From: Sphingomonas hominis | GTDB taxonomy: Bacteria > Pseudomonadota > Alphaproteobacteria > Sphingomonadales > Sphingomonadaceae | Length of the DNA: 64,000 nucleotides | Assembly: GCF_013328205.1 (NCBI RefSeq) | Contig: NZ_JABULH010000001.1 | Coordinates: forward strand, 697,610-761,609 | Reading direction: 5' to 3' | Shown: one piece after another, positions 35,867 to 44,090 of the stretch | How the letters are laid out: the number at the start of each line of letters is the position of its first letter | Position numbering within the stretch: position 1 is the stretch's first letter | The notes under the pieces: generated by a model | What the model was told of the DNA's origin: nothing | Database searches by the model: none | What the model saw: the letters and a program-made list of their open reading frames with translations, nothing else | Program-made: the position numbers and the translations under genes

Positions 35867-36462
35867 CGCAGCCGCCGCGACAGGTTGACGATCATACCCG
35901 CCGTCGCGCCCCAAATCCGCCGATCCTCCCACGTCATCTCCCAATAGGTTCGCTCCGCGCCCTGCCAGTCGATCGTGCGTTCGCGGTGGCTGGCGGGATC
36001 GAGCAGGAAGTCCAACGGCACTTCGAACACGCTGGCCACTTCGCCCTCGTTCGGGTGGAGCGGGAGGTCGGGCGGCACCACCCCGACGATCGGCGTGATC
36101 GTGTAACCGGTGCCGGTGCGATAGCGGTCGGTGGGCCCGATCACCTCAACCGAGGACATCGGTAGCGCGACCTCTTCCTCCGCTTCGCGCAGCGCGGCAG
36201 TGATTGCGTCCTCGCCGGGGTCGATCCGCCCGCCGGGAAAGGCGACTTGACCGGCATGCTTGCGGAGCGTCTCGACCCGCTGCGTCAGGATCACGCCGGG
36301 CCGTGCGCGATCGGTGATCGGGATCAGCACCGCGGCGGCGGTCAGTGTCTCGTGCGCGGGCAGGTCGTCGCGGTCGCCGACGAGGATCGCGACCTCGTGC
36401 GGGGATACCAATGCCGTCGCCAGCCGCTCGGCGAGCGAGGGCAGATCGGGTGCGTCGCTCAC
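35854..36462 (-). CDS. CoA pyrophosphatase-type Nudix hydrolase
   Basis: A 202-residue Nudix enzyme. The Nudix box is complete (GGRIDPGEDAITAALREAEEE), and just before it LRKHAGQVAFPGGR matches the UPF0035 motif that identifies the CoA-pyrophosphatase branch (NudL/PCD1), which cleaves CoA to phosphopantetheine and 3',5'-ADP. The start is the GTG at 36462, overlapping the DUF1285 stop (GTGA), so translation is coupled. An in-frame ATG at 36504 would lie well inside DUF1285. Confidence 0.92.
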   Translation of the reverse strand: MSDAPDLPSLAERLATALVSPHEVAILVGDRDDLPAHETLTAAAVLIPITDRARPGVILTQRVETLRKHAGQVAFPGGRIDPGEDAITAALREAEEEVALPMSSVEVIGPTDRYRTGTGYTITPIVGVVPPDLPLHPNEGEVASVFEVPLDFLLDPASHRERTIDWQGAERTYWEMTWEDRRIWGATAGMIVNLSRRLRWTA

Positions 36463-37028
36463 TTGCCCGCGGGGGTCAGCGGAAAGAAGGTGCCGCCGCT
36501 CCACACGCCGGGCACGTCGCCCTCGGTCGCCAGCGCCAGTTCGGCCAGATCATAATAGATCGCGCGCGCGATCAGCGCTTCCAGCCCGCCGCGCACGTGG
36601 AGATACGGGTGCGGCCCGTCGTCATGCTCCTCGAAACGCAGCGGGTGATCGGCCGATGCGGTGACGAGGTCGCCGGTGTTGAGGCGAAAGGCAAGCGATT
36701 GCGCCTCGCCCGCGCCCTCCACCTTCATCTCGACCGCGACGAAGGGCGCATCCTCGACCTGGATGTCGAGCTTCTCAACCGGCGTCACCAGCACGTAGCC
36801 ACCCTGTGCCTCGCGCCGCAGGATGCGACTGAACGCGCGCACCATCGCCGGCCGGCCTATCGGCGATCCCTGGTGGAACCACGTGCCGTCGCGCGCGATC
36901 CGCATGTCGCTGTCGCCGCAATGCGGCGGGTTCCAGCGCTCGACCGGCGGCAGACGGTCGCTGTCGGCCAGTCGCGCGATATCGGCGACGGTCAGCGTAT
37001 CGAAATCGGGTAAAGGCGCCATCGGCAT
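36459..37028 (-). CDS. DUF1285 domain protein
   Basis: A 189-residue cytoplasmic protein of unknown function. It has the family pattern: RIARDGTWFHQGSPIGRP, then FSRILRREAQGGYVLVTPVE, KLDIQVEDAPFVAVEM, and RAIYYDLAELAL near the end. It is the first gene of a tightly coupled unit with a CoA pyrophosphatase and cca, a gene order that I recall in other alphaproteobacteria, though the functional link is not known. In-frame ATGs at 37028 and 37022 are both possible starts; neither has a strong ribosome-binding site. Confidence 0.88.
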   Translation of the reverse strand: MPMAPLPDFDTLTVADIARLADSDRLPPVERWNPPHCGDSDMRIARDGTWFHQGSPIGRPAMVRAFSRILRREAQGGYVLVTPVEKLDIQVEDAPFVAVEMKVEGAGEAQSLAFRLNTGDLVTASADHPLRFEEHDDGPHPYLHVRGGLEALIARAIYYDLAELALATEGDVPGVWSGGTFFPLTPAGK

Positions 37029-37079
37029 GTCATGCGAAGTAGGGACGGGTGACCCGCGGGTAAAGGCGCGGCGTTCACC

Positions 37080-37601
37080 TCACTCGTCGGCGGTGACACG
37101 CGGGCCGATCGCCCCGGCGCCCGCCGGAACATGACGCCCGCGCGCGAGCAGGCGGCGGTGCTCGAACGGGCCGGGCAGGCGCCAGTTGGCGGTACGCTCG
37201 GCCGAGAAGCCGAAGAAGCGGCCGTAATATTCGGGATCGCCGATCAGCATCAGCGCGTCGCCGTCCTCGGCCGCCGCCAGCGCCGCCTGCATCAGTAGCC
37301 GACCGACCCCGTTCTGCTGCCGCTCGGGCGCGACGGCGACCGGGCCGACCAGCACCAGCGGCACGCGTGCGCGCCCGTTGCCGTCGCCCTCATCATCACC
37401 GGTGAACCAGACTGGCCAACATTGGATCGTGCCGAGCAGCTCACCGCCGTCCAGTGCCGCAAAGCTGAATGCCGCGATCGCCTGCGTGCCCGCACGCAGC
37501 AGATAGGCCGTGCGGCCGTACCGGTCGCGGCCGAACGCGCGGTCGAGCAATTGCTCCACCGCGTCCGCGTCCACCTGTCCGATCGGCACCAACTGCGTCA
37601 C
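37080..37601 (-). CDS. GNAT-family N-acetyltransferase (YhbS-like)
   Basis: A 173-residue acetyltransferase. The core acetyl-CoA pyrophosphate-binding loop reads VAPERQQNGVGRLLMQAAL (the Q/RxxGxG/A motif), preceded by the beta strand VPLVLVGPVAV. It fits the YhbS-like group; the acceptor is unknown. The start is GTG with AGAGGA six bases upstream. The DUF1285 gene follows after a 51-base gap, so it may be on the same transcript. Confidence 0.88.
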   Translation of the reverse strand: MTQLVPIGQVDADAVEQLLDRAFGRDRYGRTAYLLRAGTQAIAAFSFAALDGGELLGTIQCWPVWFTGDDEGDGNGRARVPLVLVGPVAVAPERQQNGVGRLLMQAALAAAEDGDALMLIGDPEYYGRFFGFSAERTANWRLPGPFEHRRLLARGRHVPAGAGAIGPRVTADE

Positions 37602-37770
37602 TCAGCTTCCTCTGCTTCGAGCACTCATGCGAGCCTCGCCATCGCCGACACCGCCGGGCGCCGCGCCCTTAGCGGAGGCGCGTGTGAACGCAAGCGATGC
37701 GTGGAGCGTCACGCACGAAGGCGGACACCGCGGCTGGCGCGGGTCCGCACCGCACGCTAACGGCGCGGGG

Positions 37771-38142
37771 ATGGACGATACACTCGAACTGGAAGTTCAC
37801 GACCTCGAAGTGCCGGTGCTGACCGGCATCTATTCCGAAGAAACGCTGCTGCCGCAGCCGCTGCGCATCTCGCTCACCGTGCTGCTCGACGCGCCGGCGC
37901 ATTTCGCGCCCGACACGCCGCTGTCGGCGTCGAAGAACTACCTCGACCTGAAGTTCGCCGCGACTACCGCGCTGGAGAACCAGGGGCATTTCACGCTGAT
38001 CGAGGCGGTCGCGGACCATATCTGCGAGACGCTGTTCCTGCAGGATACGCGCGTTCAGCGGGTCAAGATCAAGATCGTCAAGCTCGCCATCGCCGAGGCG
38101 GTCGAGGCGATCGGCATCACGCTGGTCCGTCACCGGCGCTGA
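37771..38142 (+). CDS. folB: Dihydroneopterin aldolase-type protein (FolB)
   Basis: A 123-residue protein of FolB size. LEVHDLEVPVLTGIYSEETLLPQ contains the strand and Glu region that binds the pterin, and VKIKIVKLAIAE holds the conserved lysine near the end. FolB splits dihydroneopterin to 6-hydroxymethyl-dihydropterin in folate synthesis. The ATG at 37771 fits the length of the family; the open frame runs upstream to 37510 through sequence with no recognisable protein. The last 26 bases overlap the convergent gene. Confidence 0.85.
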   Translation: MDDTLELEVHDLEVPVLTGIYSEETLLPQPLRISLTVLLDAPAHFAPDTPLSASKNYLDLKFAATTALENQGHFTLIEAVADHICETLFLQDTRVQRVKIKIVKLAIAEAVEAIGITLVRHRR

Positions 38143-39010
38143 GCGGGGCTCCGGCGCCGGGCAGGCCGGCGCGACAACCACCGAGCTGCGTCATGACGAA
38201 GGCGTAATCCTCGCGCGCGTGCGCCGCTTCTTCTTCGCTGAGCGCGGCAGCGGCATTTGCGGGCAGCGCCGCGGGCAGGAAACAGGCCAGGCGATACCAT
38301 AACAAGGTGTCGCGCGTGGGTGCGGTGGCATTCTCATCGATCACTTCGCTCAGCGCGACCGACCAGCGCGGCTGCTCGCCGGGCCGGCGCAGCACCGACA
38401 GCGCGGCGGGGCGATTGTCCTGCGTGGTCAGGAAGATCTGCGTTTCGCCTTCGCCGGGCAGGCTGCCGGGCACGAAGAAGGCGCTCTTGACACCTGTCAC
38501 CACTGGCGGCGCGTCGGCGCCTGCGGCTTCGGTCGCGATGCGGCGGGTCAGCGCGTCGGTCGCAGGCGACCAGGGGCGTTGCGCGTCGCGCGCGACGAGT
38601 TGGATCTGTTCGGGCCGTCCTGCCACCGGACGCGCGAACGCGAGCACGCGTTGTTTCTTGAGCGACGGCGCACGCCCACGCGCGTCGAGCGGCACGTCGA
38701 CCAGCCAGCCGACGCGCGCCGGGATCGCACCGGTGCCGCGCACCAGGGTCACCACATCGCCCTCGACGTAGAAGCGCGCCGCATTGGCGGCGACGCCTGC
38801 CGCCTCGGCGCCCTTGATCCGTAAGGCCGAGCGGATGGTGGCGTCGATGATCAGCGGGCTGGCGACCACCAGGTCGGCCAGGTCGGCGTAACCGATGCCG
38901 GGATCTACGACTCCGACAGCGTTGACAGGCGCGGTCTGCGCACCGACGGGTGAAGCGCCCATTTGAGTCAGAGGCACGGCGATCAGGGCGGCGGCGAAGC
39001 GGACAAACAT
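38117..39010 (-). CDS. Exported protein of unknown function
   Basis: A 297-residue protein with a signal peptide (cleavage near PVGAQ). I do not recognise the family. The mature part is mixed alpha/beta, contains LIIDATIRSALRIKG early and FYVEGDVVTLVRGTGAIPARVGWLVDV in the middle, and two cysteines in the last 60 residues (FRLACF-like LACF and GGCRAG), which could form a disulfide in the periplasm. It overlaps folB at its 3' end and is divergent from tonB, with 223 bases between their starts. Confidence 0.75.
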   Translation of the reverse strand: MFVRFAAALIAVPLTQMGASPVGAQTAPVNAVGVVDPGIGYADLADLVVASPLIIDATIRSALRIKGAEAAGVAANAARFYVEGDVVTLVRGTGAIPARVGWLVDVPLDARGRAPSLKKQRVLAFARPVAGRPEQIQLVARDAQRPWSPATDALTRRIATEAAGADAPPVVTGVKSAFFVPGSLPGEGETQIFLTTQDNRPAALSVLRRPGEQPRWSVALSEVIDENATAPTRDTLLWYRLACFLPAALPANAAAALSEEEAAHAREDYAFVMTQLGGCRAGLPGAGAPLSAGDGPA

Positions 39011-39042
39011 GGCTCATCAATACGCTGACACAGGTGAACGAA

Positions 39043-39058
39043 ACAGAAATTATTCTGT
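39043..39058. promoter_or_regulatory. ACAGAA-N4-TTCTGT inverted repeat between the exported-protein gene and tonB
   Basis: A perfect six-base inverted repeat with four central A/T bases, 33 bases upstream of the exported-protein start and 175 bases upstream of tonB. It lies in the only AT-rich spot of the divergent promoter region. The tonB system would be expected to respond to iron, but this repeat does not clearly match a Fur box. Confidence 0.25.
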
Positions 39059-39233
39059 CATCACGCGCTTGTACGTTTGTTGCGCCCGACAAAGCGTTTG
39101 CGTCGCTTCCAGTGCCGCGATAGAACCGATGACGCTACGGCTACTCCCGCAAGGGGGGTCGTGGATTGTTTTCGACGGTCGGGTTTGTCCGACCGCCCAA
39201 CAGGGCCGCAGGATGAGGGAGTTTCGTTGCTGA

Positions 39234-39914
39234 ATGGCCTATTCTGACCAGAAGATGAGCGGGAGCAAGATCACCGCCTTGGTGATTGTGGCATTGGTCC
39301 ACCTTGCTCTCGGCTACGCCTTCGTGACCGGCCTCGCGACCAACTTCGTGAAGAAGCAGGTTGAGAAGCTGAACACGTTCGACGTGGAAGAGCCGCCGCC
39401 CCCGCCGCCGGACGAACCGCCGCCCCCGCCGCCCGACATTCCGATGTCGCCGCCGCCGGTCGTGTCGCCGCCGCCGATCGTGCGCAACCCGAACCCGCCG
39501 CCCGTCGTGATCGCGACAACGCCCAATCCGCCGCCGGTATACATCCCGACGCCGGTTGTTGCGCCGCCCGCTCCGCCGGCACCGGCGCCAGCTCCTGCGC
39601 CTGCACCGCCCGCGGTCAGCAAGGCTGCAGGTCTGAAGGGCAATCCGGGCCAGTATTTCGGCGCCGACAATTATCCTCCCTCGGCCATTCGCGCCGAAGA
39701 GGAAGGTCGTGTGGTCGCGAAGCTGACGGTGGGCACTGATGGTCGTGTGACGGATTGCGTTGTCACGACGTCGAGCAACTCGTCGGCGCTTGATCAGGCC
39801 ACCTGCCGGATCGCCAAAAGCCGCGTGCGTTTCTCGCCCGCGATCGATGCCGCCGGCAACCCGACTGCCTCCAGCTACACGCTGCCGGTCCGCTGGGTCC
39901 TGCCGCGCGACTGA
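39234..39914 (+). CDS. tonB: Energy transducer TonB
   Basis: A 226-residue protein: a short cytoplasmic start, one membrane helix (about residues 13-33, ALVIVALVHLALGYAFV, with the conserved His-containing face), a long Pro-rich spacer (residues 52-128, PPPPPPDEPPPPPP and similar) that spans the periplasm, and a C-terminal TonB domain (YPPSAIRAEEEGRVVAKLTV to PVRWVLP) that contacts TonB boxes of receptors. It passes proton-motive energy from ExbB/ExbD to outer-membrane receptors such as the one at 52805-55648. First gene of the tonB-exbB-exbD-exbD operon. Confidence 0.95.
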   Translation: MAYSDQKMSGSKITALVIVALVHLALGYAFVTGLATNFVKKQVEKLNTFDVEEPPPPPPDEPPPPPPDIPMSPPPVVSPPPIVRNPNPPPVVIATTPNPPPVYIPTPVVAPPAPPAPAPAPAPAPPAVSKAAGLKGNPGQYFGADNYPPSAIRAEEEGRVVAKLTVGTDGRVTDCVVTTSSNSSALDQATCRIAKSRVRFSPAIDAAGNPTASSYTLPVRWVLPRD

Positions 39915-39961
39915 TTGCCAAACGACACACGAGCCAAGCTATTTAAAGGGAATACAACCGC

Positions 39962-40750
39962 ATGATCACCACCATTCTGGCCGCGGGTGGAACCGTGGCC
40001 GCCGAGAACCAGTTCGGTCTTCAACAGGCGCTTGAAGAAGGCGGCATCATCTCGCAGTCGGTCTTCACCATCCTGGTGCTGATGTCGGTTGTGTCGTTCT
40101 ACATCCTGTTCTCGAAGCTGTTCGAGCAGCAGAAGATCATCAACCAGGCCAAGCGCATGCGCGCAGGTTTCTGGTCGTCGAACTCGCTGCGCGAGGGCTC
40201 GGCCAAGCTGGACAAGAACTCGGCCTACAAGCAGCTCGTCGACGACGGCCTGGCCGCGCAGGACCAGCACGCGCAGCTGACCGATCCGGTCGAAGCGCAC
40301 GATTGGCTCCACGGCTCGCTCGCGCGCTCGGAAGCCGCGATCAACTCGAAGCTGGGCGGCGGTCTCGCCTTCCTCGCAACTGTTGGCGCGACCGCGCCGT
40401 TCATCGGCCTGTTCGGCACCGTGGTCGGCATCTACCGCGCGCTGATCAAGATCGGCGCGTCGGGCGATCCGTCGATCGACAAGGTCGCCGGCCCCGTCGG
40501 TGAGGCGCTCATCATGACCGCACTCGGCCTGGTCGTCGCGGTTCCGGCCGTGCTCGCCTACAACTGGCTGCAGCGCCGCAACAAGTCGATCGCGGAGGAC
40601 CTGTCGGCCTTCTCGAACGACGTGCTCGGCTTCCTCGCCTCGAACGGCAAGGTTCGTCCGTCGATCGGTAGCCCGGCCAAGGCGCCGGTGAAGCCGGCCG
40701 GCGCGACCGCCACCGCCGGTCAGGCGGGTGGCGTGCAGACCCGCGCGTAA
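39962..40750 (+). CDS. exbB: ExbB/MotA/TolQ proton-channel subunit
   Basis: A 262-residue inner-membrane protein with three membrane helices (near 37-57, 135-158 and 170-195). The last two hold the conserved FLATVGATAPFIGLFGTVVGIY and GEALIMTALGLVVAVPAVLAYN segments of the family. ExbB forms the pentameric proton channel around ExbD. AAAGGGAA lies about 10 bases before the ATG. A perfect hairpin follows the stop codon, between exbB and the exbD genes. Confidence 0.95.
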   Translation: MITTILAAGGTVAAENQFGLQQALEEGGIISQSVFTILVLMSVVSFYILFSKLFEQQKIINQAKRMRAGFWSSNSLREGSAKLDKNSAYKQLVDDGLAAQDQHAQLTDPVEAHDWLHGSLARSEAAINSKLGGGLAFLATVGATAPFIGLFGTVVGIYRALIKIGASGDPSIDKVAGPVGEALIMTALGLVVAVPAVLAYNWLQRRNKSIAEDLSAFSNDVLGFLASNGKVRPSIGSPAKAPVKPAGATATAGQAGGVQTRA

Positions 40751-40760
40751 GAAAGATGGA

Positions 40761-40788
40761 GGGATCGCGTCGGAAGCGGCGCGATCCC
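40761..40788 (+). terminator. Intercistronic hairpin between exbB and exbD
   Basis: GGGATCGCG, a ten-base loop and CGCGATCCC form a perfect nine-pair stem ten bases after the exbB stop codon. There is no T run, so it more likely stabilises the upstream message or reduces read-through than terminates fully. It may set ExbB:ExbD ratio. Confidence 0.5.
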
Positions 40789-40842
40789 GCCACTTGACCC
40801 AGCGGACGTTCCCGTTGGACGAAGAATAGGAAAGCCTGGCTT

Positions 40843-41313
40843 ATGGCGATGAGTGTTGGTGGCGACGCCACCGAGAAACCTCTATCGGACATCAACACCA
40901 CGCCACTGGTTGACGTGATGCTGGTGCTCCTCATCATCTTCCTGATCGCGGTTCCGGTCGCGATCCAGACGGTCAAGGTGAAGCTGCCTGACGTCCGATT
41001 CGATCCCACCGCCACCAAGCCCGAGAACGTGTCACTCTCGATCACCTCGGACGCATCGGGCGCGTGCAAGGTTTATTGGGGCGTCACCCCCGTCACGCAG
41101 AAGGAATTGCTCGACCGGGCAGTTGCCAAGCTGAAGACGGAGATCGATCGTCAGGGCGGCCCGAACGCCGCTGGCCTCGAACTGCCCGAAGCGCACGTTC
41201 GCGGCGACGTCGACACGCCGTGGCACTGCATCGGCGGCGCCATCTTCAACATGCAGCAGGCGGGCTTCGCGCGCGTCGGCTTCATCTCGCAACCCGGCGT
41301 CGGCGGCGCCTGA
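40843..41313 (+). CDS. exbD: ExbD/TolR biopolymer transport protein (first copy)
   Basis: A 156-residue protein with one N-terminal membrane helix (residues 20-43, TTPLVDVMLVLLIIFLIAVP) carrying the proton-conducting Asp of the DVML motif, and a periplasmic domain with two cysteines (GACKVYWG and PWHCIGG). It works in the ExbB ring. It differs from the second copy in its periplasmic domain, so the two are not interchangeable duplicates. Confidence 0.94.
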   Translation: MAMSVGGDATEKPLSDINTTPLVDVMLVLLIIFLIAVPVAIQTVKVKLPDVRFDPTATKPENVSLSITSDASGACKVYWGVTPVTQKELLDRAVAKLKTEIDRQGGPNAAGLELPEAHVRGDVDTPWHCIGGAIFNMQQAGFARVGFISQPGVGGA

Positions 41314-41337
41314 CACCCAGCCAGAGGAGTAGCTGTT

Positions 41338-41766
41338 ATGGCAATGAGTGCGGGGAGCGACGACGGCGAACCCATGATGGAGATGAACACGACGCCGTTG
41401 ATCGACGTCATGCTCGTGCTGCTCATCATGTTCATCATCACCCTTCCGATCCCCACCCATGCGGTGAAGGTCGACTTGCCGGTTAACGACCCGAACGCGG
41501 TCAAGCCGCCGGTCGACCCGATCAAGAACAAGATCGCGATCGACGCGGCAGGACTGGTCACGTGGAACGGCGCGCCGGTCGACGAGACGACGCTGCGCCA
41601 GTATCTCGATACGTCGGCGAACATCAAGCCGGAGCCCGAGCTGCAGTTCCAGCCGGACCGCAATTCGCGCTACGAAGTCGTCGACAAGACGCTCGCCACG
41701 ATCAAACGGTCGGCGGTGACCAAGCTTGGCTTCGTCGGCAACGAGCAATATTACAAGGACTTCTGA
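41338..41766 (+). CDS. exbD: ExbD/TolR biopolymer transport protein (second copy)
   Basis: A 142-residue second ExbD, 24 bases after the first. It keeps the MNTTPLIDVMLVLLIMFIITLP helix with the essential Asp, and has a different, cysteine-free periplasmic domain ending KLGFVGNEQYYKDF. AGAGGAG precedes the ATG. Paired exbD genes are common in sphingomonad and xanthomonad tonB operons; the second copy is often needed only for particular substrates. A strong terminator follows. Confidence 0.94.
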   Translation: MAMSAGSDDGEPMMEMNTTPLIDVMLVLLIMFIITLPIPTHAVKVDLPVNDPNAVKPPVDPIKNKIAIDAAGLVTWNGAPVDETTLRQYLDTSANIKPEPELQFQPDRNSRYEVVDKTLATIKRSAVTKLGFVGNEQYYKDF

Positions 41767-41799
41767 TCGCGCGCATAGCGCCATCGGTTGAACACGGTA

Positions 41800-41830
41800 G
41801 GGCGGGTACTCCGATACGGAGTACCTGCCC
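41800..41830 (+). terminator. Intrinsic terminator of the tonB-exbB-exbD-exbD operon
   Basis: GGGCGGGTACTCCG, an ATA loop and CGGAGTACCTGCCC pair over 14 positions with one mismatch, followed by TTCGTTGTTTT. It lies 33 bases after the second exbD stop codon. Confidence 0.85.
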
Positions 41831-42001
41831 TTCGTTGTTTTGGCAGGTACGGTTCACGGCAGTTAGTTCGTACGGGCGGACTTGCTGACGTAGGCTCGCC
41901 CGGGTCGCTCAATATCGCGAGCAGACGTGATCCGGATACCACTTCGCTTCGGATTACTGCCCGCGAAACCACTGGTGATCGCCCTCGTTGCTTCGGGCTC
42001 A

Positions 42002-42136
42002 CATGGCTCCCCCATGAGGTGCCTCACAGCGATAAGCTGTGTTTAACTGTCGGCTCGCTACTGCACACGGTGTGGGCGTGGGTTTATTCTCCTCCAAGCC
42101 CAGCTGTGTGCGTAGTCGGCCTAAGCCAGGCTACGC
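42002..42136 (+). ncRNA. Structured non-coding region with CU-rich loops (sRNA or leader candidate)
   Basis: The 470-base gap after the exbD terminator has no convincing gene. It contains a series of clear stems: CATGG-CTCCC-CCATG (42002-42016), CACAGC-GATAA-GCTGTG then TTTAA (42025-42041), a nested stem GCACAC (42063-42068)/GTGTGC (42106-42111) enclosing TGGGTTT/AAGCCCA with the loop ATTCTCCTCC, and GCGTAG/CTACGC (42110-42136) enclosing GGC-CTAA-GCC. Two loops expose CTCCC or CTCCTCC, complementary to Shine-Dalgarno sequences, as in the alphaproteobacterial cuckoo-type sRNAs. The exact ends are unknown, and the segment could also be the 5' leader of the gene at 42241. It does not match tmRNA, RNase P or SRP RNA motifs known to me. 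Confidence 0.35.
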
Positions 42137-42197
42137 GTTAGCTACTCGTGCCGACCTTGTTTCCTCGACGCTTTGTACTTGCTCGCGTGTAGCAAAA

Positions 42198-42215
42198 GTG
42201 ACATCACAGTGTCAC
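42198..42215. promoter_or_regulatory. GTGACA-N6-TGTCAC inverted repeat before the TPR-like gene
   Basis: A perfect six-base inverted repeat 26 bases upstream of the ATG at 42241, flanked by two copies of CAAAAGTGA. The distance suits an operator or a small hairpin in the leader. Confidence 0.35.
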
Positions 42216-42240
42216 AAAAGTGAAACGAGAGGAGAAGGTC

Positions 42241-42582
42241 ATGCGTATTTGCTCATTGCTCGTCGTCGCGGGTCTGCTTGCGACTCCGGCGTTGGCCAAG
42301 GATCGTTCCGGCTACACCGCGATCGCCGCCGGCAATCTGTCCCAGGCCGAAGCGACGCTGTCGGCCGAGCGCGCAATCTATCCGCGGCGCCCCGAGGTGT
42401 TGCTGAACCTCGCGGCGGTCTATGCCCGCACCAACCGTAATTCGCAGGCACGCGCGCTGTATGACGACGTGCTCGCGGCACAGCCGGTCGCGCTTGAACT
42501 GGCGGACGGCGGCACGATGTCGTCGCACGACGTGGCGCAGCGCGGCCTCTCGCGGCTGGGCGAGACACTGGCGGCGCGTTGA
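42241..42582 (+). CDS. Small exported TPR-like protein
   Basis: A 113-residue protein with a signal peptide (LLVVAGLLATPALA) and a mature part of about 95 residues that forms one to two TPR-like helix pairs (YTAIAAGNLSQAEATLSAERA and PEVLLNLAAVYARTNRNSQA). Function unknown; such small exported repeat proteins are probably binding partners in the periplasm. AGGAG with proper spacing precedes the ATG at 42241, which is preferred to the in-frame ATG at 42220. It stands alone after the structured stretch. Confidence 0.8.
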   Translation: MRICSLLVVAGLLATPALAKDRSGYTAIAAGNLSQAEATLSAERAIYPRRPEVLLNLAAVYARTNRNSQARALYDDVLAAQPVALELADGGTMSSHDVAQRGLSRLGETLAAR

Positions 42583-42832
42583 TCTGATCGGATGGGTGGC
42601 GCGTGTTTTAAGTCACGCGTCGCTCGGGGTTGCGGCGATGGGGCTTGGCTGAGATCGTGGCCGGCGAGTTTGACTAAGGTCGAATGATTGTCGTCACGAG
42701 CGGTGCGACTGCCTCGATCCGCGAATCGGGGGGCGCCATCGCATGGAGGCAGCGCCACTCACATCTGATCGCGACTTTGTACGGGAGGTGAGAGGCTGGA
42801 TACCCGTCTTATGCGGACGCGTCCGTCTATCT

Positions 42833-42850
42833 GATGCTTCTTATAGCATC
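42833..42850 (-). terminator. Hairpin downstream of dcd
   Basis: GATGCT, a six-base loop and AGCATC form a perfect stem 33 bases after the dcd stop codon on the minus strand; there is no T run. The 42583-42882 gap also holds a 12-base palindrome CGGACGCGTCCG (42814-42825) and a small hairpin CGCGTG/CACGCG (42600-42619) behind the TPR-like gene. I see no gene in this gap. Confidence 0.4.
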
Positions 42851-42882
42851 GCGCCGATCGGCCGCGCTTGCCGATCCGCAGC

Positions 42883-43437
42883 TTACAACCGCGGCAACGT
42901 CACGCCGCGTTGCCCCATATATTTGCCTGCACGGTCGGCGTAACTGACCTCGCAGGGTTCCTCGCCTTTGAGGAATAGGAATTGGCACGCGCCCTCGTTG
43001 GCATAGACCTTGGCGGGCAGCGGCGTCGTGTTCGAGAACTCCAAAGTGACATGACCCTCCCAGCCGGGCTCGAGCGGGGTCACGTTGACGATGATCCCAC
43101 AGCGCGCATAGGTCGACTTGCCGAGGCAGATCACCAGCACGTCGCGCGGCACACGGAAATATTCCACCGTCCGCGCCAGTGCGAAGCTGTTCGGCGGAAT
43201 GATGCACACGTCGGTCTTGCGATCGACGAAGCTGTTGTGCGCGAAGTCCTTGGGGTCAACGATGGCATTGTCGACGTTGGTGAAGATCTTGAATTCATCC
43301 GCCACGCGCGCGTCATAGCCGTAGGATGACAGGCCGTAGCTGATGCACGACTCGCGCCGCTGCGCCTCGACGAACGGCTCGATCATGCCATCGGCGAGCG
43401 CGCGCTCGCGAATCCAGCGGTCGGATTGAATGGACAT
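42883..43437 (-). CDS. dcd: dCTP deaminase
   Basis: A 184-residue enzyme, the usual length, that deaminates dCTP to dUTP for dTMP synthesis. It begins [12 protein letters not shown], and has the conserved [14 protein letters not shown], the nucleotide-binding [11 protein letters not shown] and the catalytic Glu in [15 protein letters not shown]. The start ATG at 43437 has AAGGGGTG upstream; the open frame further upstream is not protein-like. Confidence 0.96.
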   Translation of the reverse strand: MSIQSDRWIRERALADGMIEPFVEAQRRESCISYGLSSYGYDARVADEFKIFTNVDNAIVDPKDFAHNSFVDRKTDVCIIPPNSFALARTVEYFRVPRDVLVICLGKSTYARCGIIVNVTPLEPGWEGHVTLEFSNTTPLPAKVYANEGACQFLFLKGEEPCEVSYADRAGKYMGQRGVTLPRL

Positions 43438-43511
43438 GGCGGCACCCCTTAAGATGATCGCCCTGTCGCGTGGTTGCGCGTTCGAGGCAAGGGCGGCAAG
43501 CGGAGCCACAC

Positions 43512-43969
43512 GTGCGGTCGTTGATTGATTTCGCTTATGCCGTCCGGCGTCGCGCACTCGCGCTGCTGCGGATGGAGACGCATGGCGTCGAGGTGCTGGG
43601 CCATGATGCTTCTGGCCGGGTGCTGCTGGTTCGGCTCGCTATGGGGCGCAGCGATGGAGGCTGTCGGGCGGCGGGGTGAAGCACGGCGAAGCGCCGATCG
43701 ATGCGGCATGGCGTGAGCTCTGCGAGGAGACGGGACTGCGTGCCGCGGAGCCGAGCCTGTTCGCGCGTTACCGATCGATGGCGGAAGGTCGCCGCGACAC
43801 GATCGACCTCTTCGTTGCCAAGGGAGCGGGTGAGCCGATCGCCGACGGTGTTGAACTCGCGACCGCACGCTTCTTCGCGCCGGGCGATCTGCCCAACGAT
43901 CTGTCACCCGCGACGAAGCGGCGATTGGCAGAGTGGCGCGGCGAACGTGCAGCCGACGCCTGCTGGTAG
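43512..43969 (+). pseudogene. Nudix hydrolase gene with a single-base frameshift
   Basis: The first frame (GTG at 43512, [21 protein letters not shown] to LLVRLA) breaks near 43645. Inserting one T (GCTATGGGG to GCTTATGGGG) restores LAYGAQRWRLSGGG followed directly by the second frame (VKHGEAPIDAAWRELCEETGL), which completes a perfect Nudix box. The whole would be about 152 residues of the MutT/nucleoside-diphosphate hydrolase type. As all catalytic residues survive, this is either a very recent mutation or a sequencing error. Confidence 0.8.
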
Positions 43970-44090
43970 GCGGGCTCTGGGCTCATGCCGAGCGCTGCGA
44001 CCGGATGCGAGAACGGCACGGAAGCGGCAGCCATAACCTGCCGAGTCGATCAGCCTGGATCGTCGTCGCCTCTTGGTGTGCCGCGCTCGC

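Noticed and set aside
41840-42225. Known structural RNAs (tmRNA, RNase P RNA, SRP RNA, 6S RNA) in the gap after exbD
   Set aside because: None of the conserved sequences of tmRNA, RNase P or SRP RNA is visible on either strand. For 6S RNA I have no reliable sequence signature by eye, so a covariance search would still be needed.
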